Below, in pieces: positions 27,270 through 34,413 of a DNA stretch of 64,000 bases (the first letter of the stretch is position 1; the number at the start of each line of letters is the position of its first letter). Below the pieces are notes generated by a model. The model searched no databases. It saw only the letters and a program-made list of their open reading frames with translations, and was not told the DNA's origin. Where the stretch lies: assembly GCF_001676385.1 (NCBI RefSeq), contig NZ_LYVJ01000008.1, forward strand, positions 169,716 to 233,715, read 5' to 3'. This DNA is from Stenotrophomonas maltophilia (GTDB lineage: Bacteria; Pseudomonadota; Gammaproteobacteria; Xanthomonadales; Xanthomonadaceae). Made by a program: the position numbers and the translations under genes.

Positions 27270-27944
27270 TTACATCGCGTAGGCGACCCAGCCCCTGAAG
27301 CTGAAGCCTGCATAGAACAGCTCCACGCCGTCGAAGCCGGCGTCCTGCAGCAACGTGACCTCCTGCTCGGGCGACAGCAGTGGCAGCCGCTCGGCAATGG
27401 CGTCGGCCGCGCGCTGCGCATCGGCGCGCGCAACCCCTGAGGCTTCGGCGAACGCCGCGTAGCGCTGCAACCAGCGCAGTTTGCCAGCCGGCTCCTGCGG
27501 CACGCTGTGGTGTGCCACTACCAGCGGCGCGCCGGGCCGCAGGCGCCTGCGCAGCTCGCGCAGCGTGTGCAGGCGCTGCGCGGCGTCGAGGAAGTGCAGG
27601 GTCAACAGGCAGCTGGCACCGTCGAAGCGCAGCTTCGGCGCAGCGTCGATGTAGCCCTCCAGCAGTTCCACGCGCGACATCAGCGGGCCCAGTGTCTGCT
27701 CGGCCAGGGCCAGCATCGGCGCGGCAGGGTCCACCCCCAGCAACTGCCAGCCGGGTTGCGCCTCGGCAAAGGCCTTCAGCTCCAGTCCGCCACCGGCACC
27801 GAGTACCAGCACGCGGCCCTGCGCAGGAACACGTTCGGCCAGCAGCAGGTGGCTCATCTGTTGCAGGGCGAGGAAGCCCGGCACCTGGCGCAGTGGGCCT
27901 TCAGCATAGCGGGCCACCGCCTGCGGGTCGGAGAATGTGGACAT
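27270..27944 (-). CDS. Class I SAM-dependent methyltransferase
   Basis: The 224-residue product starts MSTFSDPQAVARYAEGPLRQ. The SAM-binding motif is VLVLGAGGGLELKAFAEAQP (motif I, residues about 45-64), then WQLLGVDPAAPMLALA (acidic D of motif II). The C-terminus (ELFYAGFSFRGWVAYAM) is typical of a small-molecule methyltransferase. The substrate is unknown. The start is ATG 27944. It is convergent with the tautomerase gene and not in an operon. Confidence 0.85.
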   Translation of the reverse strand: MSTFSDPQAVARYAEGPLRQVPGFLALQQMSHLLLAERVPAQGRVLVLGAGGGLELKAFAEAQPGWQLLGVDPAAPMLALAEQTLGPLMSRVELLEGYIDAAPKLRFDGASCLLTLHFLDAAQRLHTLRELRRRLRPGAPLVVAHHSVPQEPAGKLRWLQRYAAFAEASGVARADAQRAADAIAERLPLLSPEQEVTLLQDAGFDGVELFYAGFSFRGWVAYAM

Positions 27945-28036
27945 GCGCGGATTCCTGCGGCAGGGGGCATACCACTGTAGCGCGGCGCGCAAGGGGTATT
28001 GCGCGCCGGTGCCGCACTGGCTGGACAGGGCTGGGC

Positions 28037-28735
28037 TCAGGCCGCCATGGCGTCAAGCACCTCTTCCAGCGATACCTCGCCGAGGAACCCGCCACTGCTG
28101 GTGGCTGGCCGCTGCGCCTCGATCGCATGGGCAAACTGCACGCCCGCGTCGTCCTGCAGGCGTTCGAACAGCTGCTGCACCCTGGGGAACTCGCGGCGGT
28201 CGACGACCTGGTGGTAATCGTTCCAGCGCGCGATGCCGGCGAAGTAGGCATCGGCGAAACTGCGCTGCGCGCCCAGCAACCACGGCCCTGTGCCGAGCAT
28301 CTGTTCCAGTGCCTGGTGGGCCTGGCGCACCTTGGTCGTGCCATAGGAACGCAGGGCCTCGCCTTCGGCGCCTTGCGCCTGCTCCAGCGCGTGCCAGAGC
28401 GGGGCATAGGCACCAAAGAAGCTGGTGTTGAGGTAGGCAAGCCGGTGGTTGAAGTGATCGAAGGCGGGGCTTCCCTGCGCGAAGCCCAGACCCTGCGCGA
28501 TGCCCTGCGCGGCCAAGTGGTTGAGGATGGCCAGGCTCTCGCTGAGCAGCTCGCCCTGCGCGGTCAGCAGGGTCGGGGTTTCGCCGAGTGGATTGAGGCG
28601 GCGGTAGTCTTCGCCCTGCACCTGGCCGGGCATGTCGATGCGGCACAGGCGATAGGGCTGGCGCAGCCATTCCAGGGCGACGATGGAGCCGAACGAGCAG
28701 CCCGAGGGCACACCGTAGAAGAGGATCGGGGTCAT
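28037..28735 (-). CDS. Glutathione S-transferase family protein
   Basis: The 232-residue product starts MTPILFYGVPSGCSFGSIVA. The thioredoxin-like N-domain has the cis-Pro region LNPLGETPTLLT and the glutathione-binding ES (LLSESLAIL). The C-domain is all-helical. It is divergent from a LysR gene with a palindromic operator in the 115 bp between them, so it is a probable target of that regulator. The substrate is unknown. Confidence 0.9.
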   Translation of the reverse strand: MTPILFYGVPSGCSFGSIVALEWLRQPYRLCRIDMPGQVQGEDYRRLNPLGETPTLLTAQGELLSESLAILNHLAAQGIAQGLGFAQGSPAFDHFNHRLAYLNTSFFGAYAPLWHALEQAQGAEGEALRSYGTTKVRQAHQALEQMLGTGPWLLGAQRSFADAYFAGIARWNDYHQVVDRREFPRVQQLFERLQDDAGVQFAHAIEAQRPATSSGGFLGEVSLEEVLDAMAA

Positions 28736-28827
28736 GGCAGGTTTCCGGTTCAAGCCGCGATGCGGCGGGTGAGGAAAGCGTGCCCGCGTGGACATTGGCG
28801 TAGAAGCCACCCAGATGGCATCCTGAA

Positions 28828-28843
28828 GTCCACACCTGTGGAC
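28828..28843. promoter_or_regulatory. Palindromic operator in the GST-LysR divergent region
   Basis: gtccaca-cc-tgtggac is a perfect 7-bp inverted repeat with a 2-nt spacer, 8 bp upstream of the LysR start. Its place between divergent genes fits a LysR binding site for autoregulation or control of the GST gene. Confidence 0.6.
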
Positions 28844-28850
28844 GTTGCCC

Positions 28851-29795
28851 ATGCTCAACCTCAACGATCTGGCCCTGTTCGTGACGGCGGTGGAGCAGGG
28901 CAGCTTTGCTGCAGGCGGGCGCCATCTGGGCCTGCCGCGTTCGACCCTCAGCAAGCGCGTGGCGCTGCTGGAGGAGCAACTCGAGGTGCGGCTGCTGCAG
29001 CGCAGTTCGCGTCGCTTCGCGTTGACCGATGTCGGCCAGGAATTCTTCGAGCGCGCACGTGCGGCGCTGGCTGAAGTGACGGCTGCCGAAGCCATTGTCC
29101 GCGACCGCCAGGCCGAACCCAGCGGTACCGTGCGCATCAGCGCTTCCATCCCGGTTGCACAGCACCAGCTGGCCGCCTGCCTGCCGGCACTCGCCATCCG
29201 CTATCCACGGCTGCGCATTGAAGTTGAAGTCAGTGATCGCTTCATCGATCTGGCACAGGAAGGCATCGACATCGCCTTGCGCAGCCACTTCGGTCCGCTG
29301 CCCGACTCTGGTCTGGTGCAGCGCTTGTTGGGCAGCGAGCGCATCGTGCTGGTCGCGTCCCCTGCCTACCTGGCAACTGCGCCGGCGCTGGATACGCCAG
29401 AGCAGCTGCGCACACACACGGGCCTGTTGACCGCGCGCCACGCCACGCGCTGGACGCTGCACGGTGCCGATGCCCGCACTGTGCAGGTGGAGCCGCGGGT
29501 GGCGATGGTCGGCAATGAATCGCAGCTGTTGATCGCAGCGGCCGAAGCCGGCCTTGGCATTGCCGTGCTGCCGCACAGCCTTTGTGCCGCGTCCATCGCT
29601 GCCGGTCGCCTGCAGCGGGTCCTGCCGGTGTGGCATGCCGGCGAGGTCACCACCAGCGTGCTGCTGCCGCATCGTCGCGGCCAGTTGCCGGGGGTGCGGG
29701 TCGTGGTGGACGCGCTGGTCGCGCATTACCAGCTCAACGCAGCGCCATCGGCTACACCTGCCGGATCCTCGGGTGCTGGCACTGCGAAACGTTGA
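28851..29795 (+). CDS. LysR-type transcriptional regulator (next to GST gene)
   Basis: The 314-residue product has the winged HTH in LFVTAVEQGSFAAGGRHLGL and PRSTLSKRVALLEEQLEVRL, followed by the two-lobe effector domain (VRISASIPVAQHQLAACLPA, then GLGIAVLPHSL). The start is ATG 28851; TTG 28845 is also in frame. It probably controls the divergent glutathione S-transferase gene through the palindrome at 28828-28843. The effector is unknown. Confidence 0.93.
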   Translation: MLNLNDLALFVTAVEQGSFAAGGRHLGLPRSTLSKRVALLEEQLEVRLLQRSSRRFALTDVGQEFFERARAALAEVTAAEAIVRDRQAEPSGTVRISASIPVAQHQLAACLPALAIRYPRLRIEVEVSDRFIDLAQEGIDIALRSHFGPLPDSGLVQRLLGSERIVLVASPAYLATAPALDTPEQLRTHTGLLTARHATRWTLHGADARTVQVEPRVAMVGNESQLLIAAAEAGLGIAVLPHSLCAASIAAGRLQRVLPVWHAGEVTTSVLLPHRRGQLPGVRVVVDALVAHYQLNAAPSATPAGSSGAGTAKR

Positions 29796-29866
29796 ACGTA
29801 CATAGTCGAGGTCGCGCGCTGCGACGGTCTGAAGGCGTTGCCCGGTGCCAGCACGTTGCCTTGGTG

Positions 29867-30018
29867 AAGGCACTGCCGCGCCCTGCAACTGCTGCATGAA
29901 TCGATCAGCCTCGGCATGGTGCTGGTGACCGTGGTTGCCGTGATCTGCGTGGCAGGCGCCCGCCGCTTAGGAAAAAGGGGACGGAGGGGATTAAGTCGTA
30001 GTCGGCCCTACTGTGCCT
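29867..30018 (+). pseudogene. C-terminal remnant of an EamA/DMT-type transporter
   Basis: The plus frame reads LQLLHESISLGMVLVTVVAV, then ICVAGARRLG, and then runs into the 29970 repeat and stops. A short amphipathic linker plus one hydrophobic helix at the end is what EamA-family transporters look like at their C-terminus. The rest of the gene is missing upstream, where a stop lies in frame. It looks like the tail of a transporter gene lost by deletion between the LysR genes. Confidence 0.35.
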
Positions 30019-30050
30019 GAAACGACTTAATCCCCTCCGTCCCCTTTTCC
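29970..30050. repeat. AAAAAGGGGACGGAGGGG inverted repeat, copy 1
   Basis: Arms ggaaaaaggggacggagggg (29970-29989), then attaagtcg, pair with the complementary arm at 30023-30050, separated by a 24-nt loop. The same arms make the 68-bp palindrome at 38359-38426. The right arm forms the 3' end of the neighbouring LysR gene. Confidence 0.9.
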
Positions 30051-30943
30051 GCGGTGTCGCGGAAAAGGTTCGCGACGGCGTAGTCGATGAACACCCGCAG
30101 GCGTGCGCTGGGATGGCGCCCGCCGGGCCATAGCAACGAGAACTGCCCCTGGTGCGTGGGAAGCGCAGGCAGCACCCGTTGCAGGCGGCCGTCGGCCAGC
30201 GCGTCGGCGGCAAGGAAGTCAGGCATCCACGCCAGCCCCATGCGGCCGATGGCAGCGGCCAGCACCGCCTCCATGTTGTTGCAGGTCATGGCAGTCGGCA
30301 GGAGCGCGCCGGCGTCCCCTTCGATACCCGGCAGCTGCCACGGATGCAGCTTTCCGGTAGTGGGATAACGGAAGCGCAGCGCGGTATGCAGGCGCAGGTC
30401 GCCCACATCGCTGGGCGTGCCATGCGTCTGCAGATAACCAGGTGCCGCACAGAGGATGAAACGAAAGCCGCCCAGCCGCCGTGCGGTCAGGCTGGAATCG
30501 GCCAGTTCGCCGCTGCGTATCACCGCGTCCAGGCCTTCGCTGACGACATCGACGATGCGGTCGTTGAACTCCAGTTCCAGCTGCACCTGCGGGTAGCGTT
30601 GCTGGAATCCGGGCAGCACCGGCAGCAGGAAGCGGTAGCCGATGGTGGGCAGGCCAATGCGCAGCAGCCCACTGGGCGCCTGCTGTCGCTGCGCCAGGTC
30701 CGCCTGCGCTTCGGAAAGTTCATCCAGTGCGCGACGGCAGCGCTGCAGCAACAGTTCGCCTTCGTCGGTGAGGTGCACGCGGCGGGTGGTGCGCTGGAAC
30801 AATCGCGTGCCCAGGTTCTGTTCCAAGCGGGCGATGCGCTTGCCTACCGCCGAGGCGGACAGGCCGAGCGCGCGGGCCGCGCCGACGATGCTGCCCGCCT
30901 CCGCAGTACGGACGAAGGCGAGCAGGGCAGAGATGGAGTCCAT
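30008..30943 (-). CDS. LysR-type transcriptional regulator, 3' end written by a repeat
   Basis: The product is 311 residues from ATG 30943 (MDSISALLAFVRTAEAGSIV); ATG 30979 is also in frame. The HTH is in AARALGLSASAVGKRIARLE, and the effector domain starts near LLRIGLPTIGYRFLLPVLPG. The last codons, EKGTEGIKSFQAQ, come from the inverted repeat at 29970-30050, so the natural C-terminus was replaced by repeat-encoded residues. Divergent from an MFS gene at 31051, which is the probable target. Confidence 0.9.
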   Translation of the reverse strand: MDSISALLAFVRTAEAGSIVGAARALGLSASAVGKRIARLEQNLGTRLFQRTTRRVHLTDEGELLLQRCRRALDELSEAQADLAQRQQAPSGLLRIGLPTIGYRFLLPVLPGFQQRYPQVQLELEFNDRIVDVVSEGLDAVIRSGELADSSLTARRLGGFRFILCAAPGYLQTHGTPSDVGDLRLHTALRFRYPTTGKLHPWQLPGIEGDAGALLPTAMTCNNMEAVLAAAIGRMGLAWMPDFLAADALADGRLQRVLPALPTHQGQFSLLWPGGRHPSARLRVFIDYAVANLFRDTAEKGTEGIKSFQAQ

Positions 30944-31050
30944 GATGGGCATGATTGCGGAACATTGAGCCGTAATCAACGTCCATCGAGCCTGTTTTCA
31001 AGCAATAGCGGCGGGTCCATCATCAATGCCCCCGATGGATGGAGGCCCGC

Positions 31051-32568
31051 ATGGCCCCGGTTTCAATGCTTCCTGTACCTGTCCAAACGCAGCAGCGTTG
31101 GATGCTGTTTGCCGTGTGCCTGGCCGCGCTGGCACTGCCATTGTCGTTCTCGGCCGGTGCGGTCGCGGTGCCAGCGCTAGCCCGTTCCGAAGCGGCCTCG
31201 CCTACGGCGCTGGCCTGGGTGACCAACGCCTTCATGCTCACCTTCGGCAGCCTGCTGCTTGCTGCCGGGGGCCTGGCTGATCGCCATGGCCGTCGGCGGA
31301 TGTTCCTGCTGGGCACGGCCGGCTTCACCGCCGCGACGGCCGCTGCATGCCTGTCGCCTACGCTGCTGTGGCTGGACCTGGCGCGCGGGCTGCAGGGCGT
31401 TGCCGCCGCAGCAGCGCTGGCCTCGGGCACCGCTGCGCTGGCACAGGGCTGGCAGGGACCGGGGCGTGCCCGTGTCTTCGCCCTGCTGGGCACGACATTC
31501 GGTGCGGGCCTGGCGCTGGGGCCGCTGCTCGCGGGCCTGTTGCTGCAGGCGCTGGGCTGGCGCAGCGTGTTCGCCGCGGGCGGTGTGCTGACGTTGGTGG
31601 CGTTCGCACTGGGCGTGCGCGTGTTGCCCGAAAGCCGGGGCGAGCGCGGACGGCTGGACATCGCCGGCATGCTGGGCTTTAGCCTGATGCTGGCGGCGTT
31701 GACGCTGGCCCTGCTGTGGCTGGGCGAGTTCGGCCTGCATGCCGCGCGCGTGCAGCTGGCGCTGTTGGCGACGCTGCTGTTGGGCGGCGTGTTCGTCTGT
31801 ATCGAACGGCTGCACCCTTCTCCGTTGCTGGACCTCTCACTGTTCTCGCAACCTGCGTTCCTGGGTGTCCAGCTGTTGCCGGTGGCGACCTGCTTCGGCT
31901 ACGTGGTGCTGCTGGTCGTGTTGCCTCTGCAACTGCTGGGCGTGCATGGCCAGAGCGCGACGCTGGTAGGACTGCAGATGCTGGCGCTGTCCGCGCCGAT
32001 GCTGGCCCTGCCGATGCTGGCCGCGCGTTGGGCGGAGCGCGTTGGAAGCGCACGGCTGTGCACGCTGGGACTGCTGGTCTGTGCCTCTGGCCTGTACCTG
32101 CTGTCGTGCCACGCGGCGCACCCGTCGCCCTCGCAGTGGGTGCCGTTGCTGATGTTGGTCGGTGCAGGGACGGCCTTGCCGTGGGGGCTGATGGATGGAC
32201 TGTCGGTGAGCGTGGTACCGGTGCAACGTGCAGGCATGGCCGCGGGCATCTTCGGAACCGTGCGGGTGGCAGGCGAAGGCATCGCTCTGGCTGCGGTGAC
32301 GGCCGTGCTCGCGCTGCTGATCGGCCAGCAGCTGCATGGTGCGCCGACCGCATCGTTGGCGCGTGCCGGTGCCTATCTGGCGACCGGGTCCCACGCCCAG
32401 GCGGCGGCCCTGCTGCCGGCGACGAGTGGCCTGCAGCTGCGGCAGGCCAGTGCCGAGGCGTTGGCGATACTGCTGCGCATACTGGCGCTGCTGACCGCCG
32501 CATGTGCTGTGCTGTTGCACCTGTTGCTGCGGCCACGCAAGGGTGCGGTGGTCGAGCACCCGGTGTAG
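31051..32568 (+). CDS. MFS transporter, DHA2-type (14 TM) drug exporter
   Basis: The 505-residue product starts at ATG 31051 with GGAGG five bases upstream; ATG 31039 is also in frame. About 14 hydrophobic helices are seen. The MFS motif A is in GGLADRHGRRRMFLLG (residues about 75-90), and motif C-like LGTTFGAGLALGPLLAGLLL follows. The central part splits the two halves. It is a proton-driven exporter, probably for toxic compounds. The divergent LysR gene is the likely regulator. The substrate is unknown. Confidence 0.93.
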   Translation: MAPVSMLPVPVQTQQRWMLFAVCLAALALPLSFSAGAVAVPALARSEAASPTALAWVTNAFMLTFGSLLLAAGGLADRHGRRRMFLLGTAGFTAATAAACLSPTLLWLDLARGLQGVAAAAALASGTAALAQGWQGPGRARVFALLGTTFGAGLALGPLLAGLLLQALGWRSVFAAGGVLTLVAFALGVRVLPESRGERGRLDIAGMLGFSLMLAALTLALLWLGEFGLHAARVQLALLATLLLGGVFVCIERLHPSPLLDLSLFSQPAFLGVQLLPVATCFGYVVLLVVLPLQLLGVHGQSATLVGLQMLALSAPMLALPMLAARWAERVGSARLCTLGLLVCASGLYLLSCHAAHPSPSQWVPLLMLVGAGTALPWGLMDGLSVSVVPVQRAGMAAGIFGTVRVAGEGIALAAVTAVLALLIGQQLHGAPTASLARAGAYLATGSHAQAAALLPATSGLQLRQASAEALAILLRILALLTAACAVLLHLLLRPRKGAVVEHPV

Positions 32569-32690
32569 GACGCTCATTGCCCGGCCTGCTCGCCTGCCTC
32601 CGCCGTCATCCCGCAGTCGTGTTCCGCTCACGCCGTCTATGCCCACCCAGGCCTAGTCTCGATCGTCCCCGTCCCCCACGGAGACCCGCC

Positions 32691-32864
32691 ATGTGGCTGC
32701 TTGATCATCTCTGGCCCGGCCGTAGACCCCTTCCTTCCCCGGTCGCGGACGAACCGCAGCCAGCGCCCCGCCGGCCCTGGCTGAAACGCCCCGCGCGGGC
32801 CGGCCGCAGCGGCATGGCGCCCTGGCAGAAGGTCGCCGTGCCGTTGCGGCGCACGCGCCACTAG
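32691..32864 (+). CDS. Small basic protein, 57 aa
   Basis: The frame from ATG 32691 (MWLLDHLWPGRRPLPSPVAD) is rich in Pro and Arg and has a GGAG ribosome binding site (cacggagacccgcc). It ends at TAG, and its stop shares the CTAG palindrome with the convergent GFA gene. It has no recognised domain. A real gene is plausible but not certain. Confidence 0.5.
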   Translation: MWLLDHLWPGRRPLPSPVADEPQPAPRRPWLKRPARAGRSGMAPWQKVAVPLRRTRH

Positions 32865-33265
32865 CCGGTGCGATCCGACGGGTGGTTGACCCCGTCGTTG
32901 ACCGGGATCACCCCTAGTGCGAACGGGTCGATACCCTCCAGGCAGGCCACGTTGTAGCCGTACTGGTCGGGATTGGAGCGCCGCCGATGGTGGGTGTAGA
33001 TGCCGCACACGCCGCAGAAGTAGTGCTCGGCCACATGGGTATTGAACTGGTACCGCTGCAGGTGGTTCTGCCCGCGTACCACCTGCAGGCCGCCGCGGCT
33101 GACGCTGGCGGCGATGGCGCCACGGCGCCGGCACATCGAGCAGTCGCAGCGACGCGGGTCGACGATGCCGTCCGGCAGGTCCAGCAGCAGCTCGACCGCA
33201 CCACAGTGGCAGGTCGCGCGGTGCTGGGGTTGGACCGGAACGCCGGCCACGGAAGTGATGCCCAT
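32861..33265 (-). CDS. GFA family (glutathione-dependent formaldehyde-activating-like) zinc protein
   Basis: The 134-residue product starts at ATG 33265; the frame is open further to 33325 without support. Zinc ligands are visible in ATCHCGAVELLL (CxC), RRCDCSMCRRRG and HYFCGVCGIYTHHRR. It is the GFA/CENP-V fold, which binds zinc and may bind small thiols. The actual substrate is unknown. The stop overlaps the stop of the convergent small gene. Confidence 0.9.
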   Translation of the reverse strand: MGITSVAGVPVQPQHRATCHCGAVELLLDLPDGIVDPRRCDCSMCRRRGAIAASVSRGGLQVVRGQNHLQRYQFNTHVAEHYFCGVCGIYTHHRRRSNPDQYGYNVACLEGIDPFALGVIPVNDGVNHPSDRTG

Positions 33266-33423
33266 CGTTGCTCCTGTGTGGGGTGGATCTGGCCGTACGG
33301 GCCGCCGCAGACGGTGCGCCTGCATGCCTGAACAGGCTGTAGATGCCAGGATGAACCGGCTTGTGGCTAACTATGCGGCTCCAGGACCGCTACAGGATGC
33401 CAGTGAGAGCCGCAGGACGTTGG

Positions 33424-34413
33424 ATGACAGGAAGTGCCATGGCGCTGGCCGCGCTGTGGGTGACCGGGCTGCTGGCGTACCAGTTGCCGGGGCCGGGTTG
33501 GCTGGCCACCGGCGTGGCCGTGCTGTGGCTGCTGGTTGCGCTGTGGGCCTCGTGGCGGGTCGCGCGTGGCCGGGCGTCGCGTCGCCTGGGCGTGGCCTTC
33601 GGTGCGTCGTTGGCGCTGGCCGGCGTGGGCTGGCTGTTGCTGACCCCGCGCCAGGACCGTGTGTGGGCAGACGATGTGGCCCAGCGCCTGCACGTGGTGT
33701 CCTTCGATGGTCGCCACGTCGTGCTCGACAACGTGCGTGATTTCACCTGGCGCAGCGAAACCGACTATGACGCGCGTTGGGTGCGCCGCGGATACGACCT
33801 GGACCAGCTGCGCTCGGCCGACCTGGTGCTGTCGTACTGGATGGGACCGGCGATCGCCCACACCCTGATCTCGTTCGGCTTCGAGGATGGCCGGCACGTG
33901 GTGTTCTCGCTCGAGATCCGCAAGGAGCGTGGCGAGTCGTTTTCGGCACTCGGCGGGTTCTTTCGCAGGTTCGAGATGACCCTGGTCGCCTCGGAGGAGA
34001 CCGACATCATCCGTACCCGCACCAACGCGCGCGGCGAGGACGTCTATCTGTACCGCCTGCATGGCATGGACCGCGCGCAGCTGAAGGAGCTGTTCGCTGC
34101 GTACATCGCGCAGGCGCGGGAGCTGGATGCGAAGCCGGCCTTCTACAACACGCTGACCAGCAACTGCACCACCATTGTCTTTGATCTGGCCCGCCAGATC
34201 GCGCCGCGCCTGCCACTGGACTATCGGCTGCTGGTGTCCGGTTACCTGGCCGAGTACGCGCAGGAGGTGGGTGCGTTGACCCCGGGTGTGCCGTACGCCG
34301 AGCTGCACGACAAGGGCCGCATCACCCAGCGTGCGTTGGACCTGGGCAGCGGCGAACACTTCTCCACCGTGATCCGCCAGGGCGTACCTGGCACCGAGCA
34401 GGACCCGCAGTAA
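33424..34413 (+). CDS. DUF4105 (Lnb N-terminal periplasmic domain) membrane protein
   Basis: The product is about 329 residues from ATG 33424, which has AGGA seven bases upstream; in-frame ATG codons at 33373 and 33397 are also possible. Two or three membrane helices lie at the N-terminus, then a periplasmic domain with the family core PAIAHTLISFGFEDGRHVVF and YNTLTSNCTTIVFDLARQI (Cys and His/Asn conserved). DUF4105 is often linked to outer-membrane lipid handling. It overlaps the next gene by 1 bp (TAATG), so they are an operon. The function is unknown. Confidence 0.88.
   Translation: MTGSAMALAALWVTGLLAYQLPGPGWLATGVAVLWLLVALWASWRVARGRASRRLGVAFGASLALAGVGWLLLTPRQDRVWADDVAQRLHVVSFDGRHVVLDNVRDFTWRSETDYDARWVRRGYDLDQLRSADLVLSYWMGPAIAHTLISFGFEDGRHVVFSLEIRKERGESFSALGGFFRRFEMTLVASEETDIIRTRTNARGEDVYLYRLHGMDRAQLKELFAAYIAQARELDAKPAFYNTLTSNCTTIVFDLARQIAPRLPLDYRLLVSGYLAEYAQEVGALTPGVPYAELHDKGRITQRALDLGSGEHFSTVIRQGVPGTEQDPQ

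Noticed and set aside
27380..29074. Long plus-strand frame (564 codons) across the methyltransferase and GST genes
   Set aside because: It overlaps two minus-strand genes with clear domains, and the residue composition (Arg, Ala, Pro, Gly) is that of a frame shadow.
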